8,647 bases of DNA, taken from Verrucomicrobiota bacterium. Its GTDB lineage: Bacteria > Verrucomicrobiota > Verrucomicrobiia > Limisphaerales > CAZBKV01. The stretch is from contig JAGHDA010000282.1 in NCBI GenBank assembly GCA_021160185.1, positions 1 to 8,647 of the forward strand, given 5' to 3'. The notes beneath the pieces are model-generated. The model saw only the letters and a list, made by a program, of their open reading frames with translations. It searched no databases and was not told the DNA's origin. This document shows, one piece after another, positions 1 through 8,100 of the stretch (position 1 is its first letter; every line of letters begins with the position of its first letter). The position numbers and the translations under genes are program-made.

Positions 1-1
1 C

Positions 2-79
2 GCTCGAGGCGACTGGACGGAGCTCGCCCGGCGCGCCCGGCAGTTTGTAGAAGCGGTTCGGCAGGCGCGCGGTTGCTGA
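2..79 (+). CDS. C-terminal fragment of an unidentified upstream protein
   Basis: Frame 2 is open from the left edge and ends at TGA 77-79, giving about 25 residues. The piece is amphipathic and helical in character, with a GDWTELARRARQFVEAVRQ core and an end in RGC. Short helices with a Gly-Asp-Trp and an Ala/Arg-rich run are common at the C-termini of GT-B glycosyltransferases, but 25 residues are far too few to assign a family, so this is only a suggestion. It lies 20 bases upstream of the methyltransferase start on the same strand, as in an operon. The methyltransferase frame is also open to the left edge, so the choice of frame rests on protein-like composition and a sensible gene junction. 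Confidence 0.45.
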   Translation, partial: ARGDWTELARRARQFVEAVRQARGC

Positions 80-99
80 GAAGCGGGAAAACTGTCGGC

Positions 100-1227
100 A
101 TGAACGCGCGCTCTTCCGATCCCTTGCCGCCCGCCCTTCGGGAAGAGAGTTGTCGTCTGGCCGATTCATGGATGCGCCACGACCAGGCTTGGCTGCGGGA
201 CTATTTGGTCCAGGGCGTGGAGGATCCCCGCCGCAATGTCCAAAGCATCCTGACCCGCCATTTCCTGGCCGAACGGTTGATCGGGATCGATGAGGGATGG
301 GCGCGGCTCATGGATCATGAGCTGCGATTCGCCCTGGCGGTGAATTGGCTGGAAACCCTTGCCGAGGAAGCGATAGGGCCGGAGGAAACGAGTTGGATCC
401 GTTATGGCCTGGAACATTCGGCAGGCGAGGTGGAAGGCGTAGTCATCCCCGAATATGTTCTGGACACAGCCGAGCGCCTTCGAAGCCGTCCGCGCGGGCC
501 GGGCGGACTCCCCATCCCGGATTATCTGAGCAAGCTGCTCGACGCGGCCGAGCGCGGCCGCGGCCGCATTCCGCAGGAGGCTCCGGAGCGAAGCCTTTTT
601 CTTGATCTGTGGCGGCAAGCCCTCGCCGCGCTGCCTCCGCCCCAAAGCCGTCCGCTGACGCTGGAGCCCGGCTGCGGCTCCGCCAATGACTATCGAGCCA
701 TCGCGGCTTGCGGGCTCGCCGAGCGTATGGATTATTTGGGCCTGGACATCTGCGAGAAAAATGTGGCCAACGCCAAGGCCCTCTGTCCCGAGGCGCGGTT
801 TGAAACGGGCAACGCGCTGGAACTGCCGGTGGCGGATGGGGCCTGCGAACTGGCCTTCGCCCACGACCTGTTCGAGCATCTCAGCCCGGCCGCGTTGGAA
901 CGGGCGGTCAAGGAACTGTGCCGCGTCGTGCGCGGCGGCCTTTGCCTCGGCTTCTTCAAGATGCACGAGGAGCCGGATCATGTCGTGCGGCGCGTGGAGG
1001 ACTACCATTGGAACACGCTGAGCGCGGACCGGATCCGGAAGGCGTTCGAAGAATGCGGATTTGAAACCCAGGTAGTGCACATCGACACTTTCCTCCGCGC
1101 GGTGTATGGATGCGCCGACACGCACAACAAGGATGCCTACACGTTGTTTTGCAGGAGGAAGGCCGCCTCGTCCGGGACAAACACGCTCTCTTCCGAAACA
1201 AGGAAAGGAGAAAATCAGCAGCGATGA
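100..1227 (+). CDS. Class I SAM-dependent methyltransferase with an unidentified helical N-terminal domain
   Basis: The predicted cytoplasmic enzyme (375 aa) has a Rossmann methyltransferase core in its second half. Motif I is LEPGCGS at residues 188-194 and binds SAM. An acidic residue in GLDIC (D216) probably contacts the ribose. A GNALELP stretch leads to HDLFEHL (255-261), the usual motif IV region of Methyltransf_11/25 proteins. A late FGFET-like strand and a C-terminal FLRAVYG region complete the fold. Residues 1 to about 180 are helix-rich, with an NVQSILTRHFLAERLIG segment and several Trp, and I do not recognise them. They may confer substrate specificity. The substrate is unknown, and nothing visible points to protein, lipid or sugar. 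I chose ATG 100 over TTG 73 because the upstream gene stops at 79 and the extra residues are not protein-like, but neither start has a strong Shine-Dalgarno. The stop codon overlaps the next start (ATGA), so translation is probably coupled to the NamZ-like gene. Confidence 0.85.
   Translation: MNARSSDPLPPALREESCRLADSWMRHDQAWLRDYLVQGVEDPRRNVQSILTRHFLAERLIGIDEGWARLMDHELRFALAVNWLETLAEEAIGPEETSWIRYGLEHSAGEVEGVVIPEYVLDTAERLRSRPRGPGGLPIPDYLSKLLDAAERGRGRIPQEAPERSLFLDLWRQALAALPPPQSRPLTLEPGCGSANDYRAIAACGLAERMDYLGLDICEKNVANAKALCPEARFETGNALELPVADGACELAFAHDLFEHLSPAALERAVKELCRVVRGGLCLGFFKMHEEPDHVVRRVEDYHWNTLSADRIRKAFEECGFETQVVHIDTFLRAVYGCADTHNKDAYTLFCRRKAASSGTNTLSSETRKGENQQR
1204..1210 (+). promoter_or_regulatory. 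Ribosome binding site of the NamZ-family gene
   Basis: AAAGGAG lies 13 bases before ATG 1224, inside the last codons of the methyltransferase gene. The spacing is slightly long, but this is the only purine-rich Shine-Dalgarno-like run nearby. It supports starting the muramidase at 1224 rather than at the in-frame ATG at 1110, which would overlap the methyltransferase by 118 bases and place 38 extra residues before the signal peptide. Confidence 0.6.
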
Positions 1228-2516
1228 AGGGGAGCAGAAATTCTTGGCCCGCCGCTTTGTCCGGCGCGGAGGCCGGGAGGCTGCGGTTTGTTGCGGCTTG
1301 GTTTGCCGCTGTCGCGCTGACCGCTGCAGCCGCGGCAGCACAAGTGCGGTTGGGGATTGACGTTCTCGAGGCCCAAGGGTTCGCTCCGCTCAAGGGCCGC
1401 CGGATCGGACTCATCGCCAACCAGACCAGCGTGGACAGTCAGGGCCGACGCGCCGCGGACATCCTCCGAGCCGCGCCGGGCGTGCGCCTTGTTGCGCTTT
1501 TTGCGCCCGAGCATGGCCTGGAGGGCAAGGTCGCCGCCGGCCGGGAATTTCCCGACAGCCGGGACGCCGCCAGCGGATTGCCGGTCTTTTCCCTTTACGG
1601 CCCCAAGGCGACGCGCGCGCCTTCCGAGGAGATGCTCAAGGGAATCGACCTGATGGTGTACGACGTCCAGGATGTGGGGCTTCGCTCCTACACTTACATC
1701 AGCACGTTGGGCTTGGCGATCGAGGCGTGCGCGAAGGCCGGGGTCGACTTTCTCGTCCTGGATCGGCCCGACCCGCTGGGCGGGACGCGCGTCGAGGGGC
1801 CCGTGCTGGATCCCAAATTCCGTTCCTTCGTAGGCCAGTGGCCGATCCCGCTTGTCTACGGCATGACGCCGGGCGAGTTGGCGCTGATGATCGCCGGAGA
1901 AAAGTGGATTTCAAAAAGCCGCTGGATTTCTGTGATTCCAATGGCGGGCTGGCAGCGGAAAATGACCTGGCGGGAAACCGGCCTTGCGTGGGTTCCGCCT
2001 TCCCCGGCGATGACCGATCCGGAGCGGCCTTTCTATTTAACGGCCACGGCTTACCTGGCCCAGATCGGCGGCGTGAGCGTCGGCTTCGGCACGCCCCATC
2101 CCTATCAGTGCGTCGCGGCGCCTTGGTGGGACGCACGGCTGCTGGCCGCGTGGTTCGCCCGAAAGAAACTGCCCGGCATCGCGTTCGATCCGGTTTCCTT
2201 CACGCCGCGCCGCGGCGCATATGCGGGCAGGAAGGTTCACGGCGTCCGCCTGCGGCTGACCGACCCGGCGGCCGCTCCGCTTGTGCCGATCAATTTTTAC
2301 GCGTTGGACGCGGCGCGCGAGTTGGCCGGCAAACGCCTTTACGCCGAGGCGGCGCGGCAAGGGCGGTCCTTCGCCATGTTCGACAAGCTGATGGGCACTG
2401 ACAAGGTGCGGCGGGCGTTGGCCGCGGGCGTTTCAGGCGAAGAGCTCGCGCGCAGTTGGGCCCCGGCTCTGGAGCGGTTCCGCGCCTTGCGAGCCAAGTA
2501 CCTGATTTATCGGTGA
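1224..2516 (+). CDS. namZ: Secreted DUF1343 / NamZ-family exo-N-acetylmuramidase (GH171-like)
   Basis: The protein (430 aa) belongs to the DUF1343 family. Characterised members (NamZ) release terminal MurNAc from peptidoglycan fragments. A Sec-type signal peptide is visible: a basic N-terminus, a hydrophobic Ala-rich core (about residues 22-38) and an AAA-type cleavage site near residue 39-40. The mature part carries the family landmarks in order: RIGLIANQTS; FAPEHG, with E96 the conserved acid thought to be catalytic; YDVQDVGLRSYTY (146-158); LDRPDPLGG (179-187); EGPVLDP; VYGMTPGEL; and DKLMGTD (387-393) near the C-terminus. The length is normal. Two usually conserved blocks differ. The PSPNMPT-type block reads PSPAMTD (259-265), and the GRGT..PFE-type block reads GFGTPHPYQ (287-295), so a conserved Arg and Glu are replaced by Phe and Gln. 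It could be a divergent subfamily with another sugar specificity. The start overlaps the methyltransferase stop by four bases. Confidence 0.88.
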   Translation: MKGSRNSWPAALSGAEAGRLRFVAAWFAAVALTAAAAAAQVRLGIDVLEAQGFAPLKGRRIGLIANQTSVDSQGRRAADILRAAPGVRLVALFAPEHGLEGKVAAGREFPDSRDAASGLPVFSLYGPKATRAPSEEMLKGIDLMVYDVQDVGLRSYTYISTLGLAIEACAKAGVDFLVLDRPDPLGGTRVEGPVLDPKFRSFVGQWPIPLVYGMTPGELALMIAGEKWISKSRWISVIPMAGWQRKMTWRETGLAWVPPSPAMTDPERPFYLTATAYLAQIGGVSVGFGTPHPYQCVAAPWWDARLLAAWFARKKLPGIAFDPVSFTPRRGAYAGRKVHGVRLRLTDPAAAPLVPINFYALDAARELAGKRLYAEAARQGRSFAMFDKLMGTDKVRRALAAGVSGEELARSWAPALERFRALRAKYLIYR

Positions 2517-2534
2517 GCGGCGCCGGCTTGCCGC
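2517..2534. terminator. Weak hairpin between convergent genes
   Basis: GCGGC (2517-2521) and GCCGC (2530-2534) can pair around an 8-base loop immediately after the muramidase stop, in the 22-base gap before the stop of the opposing gene. The stem is only 5 bp and no clear T-run follows on either strand, so this is at best a weak bidirectional terminator. GC-rich sequence makes such a stem easy to find by chance. Confidence 0.2.
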
Positions 2535-2538
2535 AGCT

Positions 2539-3399
2539 TCACGGGTTTTCCTTGGTTTTGGGCCGCGATTTGCCCCACGCCCTGCCCAGCGCTCTCCAGA
2601 ATCCCGCGCCCATCGGCGGCCCGGACGCGGCGGCCGGTTTGGCGGCCTCGGGAGCTTGCGGCTTGGCAGCTCCGGGAGAGGACGCGCTCGAACTCGGCGC
2701 GGAGGAAGGCTTCGCGCTCAGGGGCAGGGTCGCGCCGGAGACGAAACTGCCTGCTCGGGAAAAGAAAAACGCCAGCGCGTCGACAATTTGGCCTGGGAGA
2801 GGCGATTTCGTCCCGGAACGTTCGGGAACAAGCGGGGCGCGAAGCAGGTTCAGGCGAATCCCTCGCGAGCCGTACCGGGCGGCCAGGCCTTGGACCAGCC
2901 CGGCGATCGCCTCTTGGATCAAGGCCCCGGCGAAGGGAGCCTCGTTTTGCGGCTCCGGTTCCGCGCGGAGCGCGTCCACCACGAGCCCGGCGGTTTTCTG
3001 TTCCAGCCAGTGGCTGATCGCCGCCGCGTGGGAGAAGAACACCGGATCCACCGCCGCGCGCAGCTCCTTGTCCCACGCCTCGGCCGGGGTCTTGTGAAAT
3101 TCGGTCCGGGAAAGGGTTTTGCTGGGGGGCCGCGTGATGTGGCAAAGGGCGTCGAGGCGGCCGAAGTTGCCGACGGCCACGCGGACCAGCCCCGCTGCGG
3201 CCTCGGGGCGCCTGTCGCTTGCGGCCAAGGCGACGCCCCGTTCTCCAAGCCGTTCCCGCGCCTGATCCGCGCCGCGCTCGTCATGCGCCAGCAGGGCCGC
3301 GATCGCCCCCTCGCGGACCAACGCGGCCGCCGTTTCGAGCCCTTCCTCCGGATCGCTTGGAACCAACGCCACCACTCTGTTTGCCAACCTGCCGCTCAT
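2539..3399 (-). CDS. Short-chain dehydrogenase-fold protein lacking catalytic residues (probable pseudoenzyme)
   Basis: The protein (286 aa, ATG at 3399-3397) follows the SDR pattern along its length: an NRVVALV first strand; a helix ending in LVREGA; a FGRLDALC strand; an AWDKELRAAVDPVFF helix; an ARYGSRGIRLNLLRAPLV segment matching the usual AxxYGxxGIRVNxxxPG; and a FVSGATLPL end matching the normal C-terminal G-x-x-L strand. The active residues are missing. The TGxxxGxG cofactor loop reads VPSDPEEG (13-20), NNAG reads CHIT (86-89), and the Asn, Ser, Tyr and Lys positions align with A116, A143/L144, G158 and Q162. Residues 229-262 form a low-complexity Ala/Pro/Ser linker, followed by a basic Trp-containing tail (WRALGRAWGKSRPKTK). 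A non-catalytic or scaffolding role is inferred. The frame is intact, so this is not an obviously decayed gene. An upstream in-frame ATG (3504) would add 35 non-SDR residues and run into the antiporter start, so I prefer 3399. Confidence 0.75.
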   Translation of the reverse strand: MSGRLANRVVALVPSDPEEGLETAAALVREGAIAALLAHDERGADQARERLGERGVALAASDRRPEAAAGLVRVAVGNFGRLDALCHITRPPSKTLSRTEFHKTPAEAWDKELRAAVDPVFFSHAAAISHWLEQKTAGLVVDALRAEPEPQNEAPFAGALIQEAIAGLVQGLAARYGSRGIRLNLLRAPLVPERSGTKSPLPGQIVDALAFFFSRAGSFVSGATLPLSAKPSSAPSSSASSPGAAKPQAPEAAKPAAASGPPMGAGFWRALGRAWGKSRPKTKENP

Positions 3400-3502
3400 C
3401 CCCGCCACCATAACGGGTTGGGAGCGCGGAAACAGCTTTTGATTGCCGCCCGGAGCGGATTTGATTTGACCCGTTGGTTGACGAAAGGCAACTTTCGCGC
3501 CC
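3400..3502. other. Divergent intergenic region between the SDR-like and antiporter genes
   Basis: These 103 bases separate two divergent starts and should contain both promoters. TTGACC (3466-3471) and TTGACG (3478-3483) resemble -35 boxes for the antiporter, but no good -10 box follows at 16-18 bases, so no promoter can be called. AACGGGT (3412-3418) and ACCCGTT (3469-3475) form a 7-bp inverted repeat 50 bases apart, which could be an operator or chance. A compact hairpin precedes the antiporter start and is listed separately. Confidence 0.4.
3482..3497 (+). promoter_or_regulatory. GNRA-tetraloop hairpin over the antiporter ribosome binding region
   Basis: CGAAAG (3482-3487), GCAA (3488-3491) and CTTTCG (3492-3497) make a perfect 6-bp stem capped by a GNRA-type tetraloop, which is an unusually stable RNA loop. 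It ends five bases before ATG 3503. The only Shine-Dalgarno-like run upstream of that start, AAAGG (3484-3488), lies inside the stem and loop. Folding in the mRNA would therefore hide the ribosome binding site, which suggests (inference) structure-controlled translation of the antiporter. Confidence 0.35.
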
Positions 3503-4936
3503 ATGGGGCATCATGAGCTTGTCTCGCCGAACCCGCTGATGATTGTGCCATTCGGCCTGCTCCTAGCGGCGATCGCGCTGATGCCGCTGGCAGCGCGGGA
3601 GTGGTGGGAGAAACATTATCCGAAAGTTTCTTACGTCCTGGGGGCGATCACGCTGGCCTATTACCTCTTCTGGTTGGACGCGGGCTGGCGGGCCTTGGAA
3701 GTGGGTCATGAGTACATGAGCTTCATCGCGCTCATCGGCTCGCTCTTTGTGGTTTCCGGAGGGATTCAGGTCACCGTCAAGGGCGAGGCCACTCCGCTGG
3801 AGAACGTCGCTTTTCTTTTTGTGGGCGCGATCGTGGCCAACTTGCTGGGAACCACCGGGGCGTCGATGCTTCTGATCCGCCCGTGGATCCGGATGAACAA
3901 ATACCGGATTACGGCGCACCACGTAGTCTTTTTCATTTTCATCGTCGCCAACGTGGGCGGCTGCCTCACGCCCATCGGCGACCCCCCGCTTTTCATGGGG
4001 TATGTGAAGGGCATTCCTTTCTGGTGGGTGGCCGAGCATTGCTGGTCGATGTGGCTCATGGGCGTGGGGCTTTTGTTGACGATCTTCTACTTCATCGATT
4101 TGCGCAACTATCGCAAGGCCCCCAAGGAGATTCGGGAGGCTGTGGCGGAGCCGCCCGATGTGTTCCGGGTTCGCGGCATTACCAACGCCCTTTTCCTGGC
4201 GGCGATTCTGGGAGCGGTCTTTATCACCAAGCCGCTGTTTCTCCGGGAAGCCATCATGATCGGGGCGGCGGCGGCCTCTTACTTCCTCACGCCCAAATCC
4301 ATCCATGAAGCTAATCATTTTAACTTCGAGCCGATCCGCGAAGTGGCGATCCTGTTTATCGGAATTTTCGCCACGATGATGCCGGCTTTGGATTATCTCC
4401 AGCTTCATGCCGGCGAGGCCGGCCGGCCGACCGTGGACTTCTTCTACTGGGCCACCGGCTTGCTCTCCGGAGTGTTGGACAACACCCCCACTTACCTCAC
4501 CTTCCTCAGCGCCCAAATGGGCGCGCTGGTTCCCGCCCACGCCGTAGAGCAGATCCAAGCGCTCCTGGGGCAGGGGACGACGAACCTTGTCGCCCTGGCG
4601 GCCGCGCAGCCGGCGGATGTGGCCCATACTCTTCAGGCCTTGGCCCGCATGGCCCCGCCGGGATTGGCTTCCGGAAACGTCTCGCCTGATCATCTCCGAA
4701 TCGCCTATCTGTTGGGCAATCACGAGCTGAATAAATTCGTCGTGGCGGTGAGCGTCTCCTCGGTCTTTTTTGGCGCCGCCACCTATATCGGCAACGGACC
4801 GAATTTCATGGTCAAGTCGATCGCCGAACAACGGAAGATTCACGTTCCCAGCTTTGTGGGTTACGTGTTCCGGTTCACCTTGCCGTGTCTGCTTCCGGTG
4901 CTTCTGATCGTGTGGTGGGTGTTCTTCCGGGCCTGA
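3503..4936 (+). CDS. nhaD: NhaD-type Na+/H+ antiporter (ion transporter superfamily)
   Basis: This 477-aa polytopic inner-membrane protein exchanges Na+ (or Li+) for H+ in characterised NhaD members and so serves sodium and pH homeostasis. About 11-13 hydrophobic segments are visible, starting with LMIVPFGLLLAAIALMPLA at residues 12-30. Diagnostic motifs are GTTGASMLLIRPW (from residue 116), GGCLTPIGDPPLF (152-164), DNTPTYLTF (326-334) and GNGPNFMVKSIAEQ (430-443). The paired TPIGDPP and DNTPTYL segments are the re-entrant ion-binding regions of the ArsB/NhaD superfamily. A soluble Ala/Gln-rich stretch (about 345-390) between late membrane segments is longer than I would expect and is probably a cytoplasmic or periplasmic loop. 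The length is typical for the family. An alternative start at ATG 3539 (M13) would still keep the first membrane segment. The gene stands alone: it diverges from the SDR-like gene and is followed by a 213-base gap. Confidence 0.9.
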   Translation: MGHHELVSPNPLMIVPFGLLLAAIALMPLAAREWWEKHYPKVSYVLGAITLAYYLFWLDAGWRALEVGHEYMSFIALIGSLFVVSGGIQVTVKGEATPLENVAFLFVGAIVANLLGTTGASMLLIRPWIRMNKYRITAHHVVFFIFIVANVGGCLTPIGDPPLFMGYVKGIPFWWVAEHCWSMWLMGVGLLLTIFYFIDLRNYRKAPKEIREAVAEPPDVFRVRGITNALFLAAILGAVFITKPLFLREAIMIGAAAASYFLTPKSIHEANHFNFEPIREVAILFIGIFATMMPALDYLQLHAGEAGRPTVDFFYWATGLLSGVLDNTPTYLTFLSAQMGALVPAHAVEQIQALLGQGTTNLVALAAAQPADVAHTLQALARMAPPGLASGNVSPDHLRIAYLLGNHELNKFVVAVSVSSVFFGAATYIGNGPNFMVKSIAEQRKIHVPSFVGYVFRFTLPCLLPVLLIVWWVFFRA

Positions 4937-5149
4937 ACGGCGGAGGCTTTCGGAGCCGACGGGGACTTTTGCTTGAGAGAGGCTCGCGGCCTCGGAGTCG
5001 GCGAGGGGCAGAGAACGTTATCTCATGAAAATCGGAGGTTGACTCTTCCCCTGGGAGGGGCACTTTCCTGGAAGAGAGAATCTGCGCTTTCCCGTGTAAG
5101 ATGAAATCGGGATGGCGCGGGTTCCCTTGGAGAGACGGGAGGTCGGAAT
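4937..5149. other. Intergenic leader with weak stem-loops upstream of the propeller gene
   Basis: This is the longest non-coding stretch (213 bases). Just after the antiporter stop, GGCT (4945-4948) and AGCC (4954-4957) form a short stem followed by ACTTTT, a poor candidate terminator. CCTCG (4990-4994) pairs with CGAGG (5002-5006). CCCCT (5048-5052) pairs with AGGGG (5056-5060) around a 3-base loop. A TTGACT box (5039-5044) looks like a -35 element, but its expected -10 position reads CACTTT-like and is poor. TAAGAT (5097-5102) would be a better -10 but has no matching -35. The region must hold the promoter of the propeller gene unless that gene is read through from the antiporter. I see no small gene or recognised RNA here. 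Confidence 0.35.
5137..5142 (+). promoter_or_regulatory. Strong ribosome binding site of the propeller gene
   Basis: GGGAGG lies 7 bases before ATG 5150, the best-placed Shine-Dalgarno in the window. It fixes the start of the long open frame and places the signal peptide at the very N-terminus. Confidence 0.75.
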
Positions 5150-8100
5150 ATGAAACAGCCCAAACGATCGGCTTGGATCGCGGCGGCGGGCGGCGCGGTG
5201 GGGGCGCTTCTTCTTGCCGCGCCCTTGGCGCAGGGCGGAAACGCCCTGAAGCCTCAGAAGATTGAAATTTCCCCGTGTCCCCAGGGCGTTCTGAATTCCC
5301 TCAAGGTCGCAGCTCGATACGCCGAGGGGAAAGCGGTTTTGGATTACAAGGTTCTGATGCCCGACGGTTGCTCGTTTCTTGTCACTCTCGAGCCTCCGGA
5401 GCGCGCGGGCAAACGGATCCGGTGGAAGGTAGGGTTGGGACGTCCGCCGGGCGCGGCTTGCGTCCAGGTCTTGACCCCTCGGGACGGCTCGGTGGAGGTC
5501 GGGCCTTTGCCGCCGGGCGAGTACACGTTGGAAGTGCTTTCTTCCAACGGGGCCTCCCGCGAGTTGAGCGTGGAGGCTCCCGCGCCGCTGGATCGGCCTT
5601 GGATTGAAGGGATCGAGGTCGAGGGCGGCATGATCCGGGCGCGGGTGCATGTGCCCGCGGGCGTGCGCCGCGTGGTTCTGGAAGGACGGCGCCAATGGGG
5701 CCGCGGCGCATGGTCGCCCAGGGCGTCGGCCTTGACGGACGGAACGGAACAGAGCGTCGCGTTGGAGGTCCCTGTGTCGGAAGAGATGGAGCTGCTCCGG
5801 GCGCGGGCCGAGAAGGAGCTTCCTCTCCCGGCGAGCTTCTATGTGGGGCGCTCCTCTTTCAACGGTCCTGTGTCGGATGGGCGCGCCGACGCGCCGCCCG
5901 CCGGGTATTGGAACGACGCATTGATCGACGCGCCGGGGGCCGGTCCTGAGGAAAGCGGCCAACGGGAGGTGCAAGAGTCGGATTTGTGGCGAATCGAGGG
6001 CGACACCCTTTACTTCTTCAACCAGCGTCGCGGGCTCCAGGTGATTGACGTGGCGGATCCGGATCATCCGCGCTTGGAGGGCGCGCTTTCGCTGCCTGCG
6101 TCGGGTGAGCAGATGTATGTGCTGGAGGGAGGATATGTTGTCCTGTTGGCGCGCCAGGGATGCGATTGGAGCGGATCCTCGGGCAGCCGGGTTCTGGTGG
6201 TGGACGCGAACGCTTCGCCGCCTGCGGTGGTTGCGGACCTTGCAGTGGAGGGGCAGCTTCAGGAAAGTCGTTTGGTCGGCAAGGCCCTTTACGTGGTCTC
6301 TCAGGTTTACCGCCCGGTGGAAGAGCCGAGCCCGGACGGCGAGACCGGCGTCTCCCGGACTTGGACATGGTGGTCGACAGCCGTCTCTTTCGACCTGTCC
6401 GATCCAGCCTGCCCCCAACAGGTTGGCCAGGAATGGTTTGAGGGATATCAGAACGTAGTGCAGGCCACGGACCGGTTCCTGATGGTCGCCCGCCGCGCCG
6501 GTGCGCACGGCAACCTCTCGGTGGTTTCCCTGCTGGATATTTCCGACCCGGCCGGGCGCATGGAGCCGCTCAGCGAAATTCATCCTGCGGGCTGGGTGAA
6601 GGACAAATTCAAGCTTTCGATCCACGGCGACACGCTGACTGTGATCTCCGAAGTCAGTCAGTGGCGGCCTTCCCGCCGCCTCTTCACGGTGTTGGAGACG
6701 TTCTCGATCGCCGATCCGCGCCGGCCGGTCAAGGTCGGCGAGCTGGAGTTGGCCCATGACGAGACGCTTTTCGCGACGCGTTTCGACGGCGATCGCGTTT
6801 ACATCGTCACGTTCGAGCGGGTGGACCCGCTTTGGGTTGTAGATTTGAGGAACCCGGCCGCCCCGCGGATCGCCGGCGCGCTCGAAGTTCCCGGTTGGTC
6901 CACCTATATCCATCCCCTTGGCGATCGGCTAGTGGCCGTGGGGCTTGAAAACACCGACGGTTGGCGCGTGGCTGTGTCCTTGTTCGACGTGGCCGATCCC
7001 TCCGCGCCTCGACTGTTGGATCGGGTTCCGCTTGGCGGGAACAGTTCGTGGAGCGAAGCGACTCAGGACGAGAAGGCCTTTACTGTGTTGCCCGAGCTGG
7101 GGCTGATCCTCCTGCCTTACCAGGGGTGGTCCCAAGAAGGCGCTGTTCAGGGCGTTCAGCTCGTGGATTTGGATTTGCAACAGGGGCAATTGGCGTTGCG
7201 GGGCGTCATCTCCCACGACTTCCGACCTCGCCGCGCGACCGCGCATGGGGATCGGATCCTGTCGATCTCCGGACGCGAGTTGTTGGCCGTGGACGCGACG
7301 GACCGGGACGCGCCGCAGGTCACTGCTGAGCTGGAGCTGGCCTGGCCGGTCAACCGGGTTTTTGCCCAAGGGGATTGGCTCCTGGAGATCCAGGACTGGG
7401 GCGATAATGCGCAGGCCGCGCCGGCGATCCGCGTGGCCGCCCGGGACGCTCCGGACGAGGCGGTTGCAGAAGTTTCCCTGGAACAGCCGTGGCCGATTGT
7501 CGGAGCGAGCGCGCGAAACGGACGGCTCTATGTGCTCCAGCTCGACACGGGCCAGTGGGGGCCAATTTTCTGGATTGACGCTGCCGAGGACGGGCAAGCG
7601 CCTCCGGAGCAAGAGCCCAAGGCCAACGGGCGGCTTACTATATTCGATCTGGACAGCTTGCCCGAGCTGAGGGCGGCGGGCGAGGCGGAGTTTCTGCTCA
7701 AGGATCTTTCCTGGAGCGCGTCGATGGACGCTCTCTGGCTCGACGACGGCCTCCTGGTCTGGGCTGGCCAAGGCGGTTGGGGCGGGCCGATCCCGCTTTT
7801 TGGGGTTCCGGAGCTGGGCATGCCGTGGCGGCCCTGGTGGAACGGCTGGGGCGGCCGCCTCCTCGCGTTTGACGTGGGCGATCCTTCCCAGCCGCGCCTG
7901 GCTTCCTTCGTTGACTTGAGCCAGGGCGGGGAGCGGTGGAGCTTCAGTCGCGCTGAAAGCGTCGGCCGACTTGTCTACCTGACCCACATGGAGTCGGAGT
8001 TTGTCCCAGATGAAACAAAGCCCGATCAGCCGGGAGAAATTCCGGTTGGCAAATGGATAACCCGCTACTACCTGGATGTAGTGGACTTTGCGGACTCCGA

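Noticed and set aside
1110..1223. Longer start for the DUF1343 protein at ATG 1110
   Set aside because: It would overlap the methyltransferase by 118 bases and put 38 residues ahead of the signal peptide. ATG 1224 has a Shine-Dalgarno-like run and a typical ATGA junction.
166..1341. Minus-strand open frame of 391 codons opposite the methyltransferase
   Set aside because: The plus strand carries clear methyltransferase motifs and then the muramidase signal peptide. The antisense product is Arg/Gln-rich with no recognised domain.
3563..4843. Minus-strand open frame of 426 codons opposite the antiporter
   Set aside because: The plus strand is an unmistakable NhaD-type membrane protein. The antisense product is His/Arg/Asp-rich and unrecognisable.
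5018..6913. Minus-strand open frame of 631 codons opposite the propeller gene
   Set aside because: It is a shadow of GC-rich codon usage. The translation is Arg/His/Pro-rich with no family resemblance, while the plus strand has a signal peptide, a strong ribosome binding site and recognisable propeller repeats.
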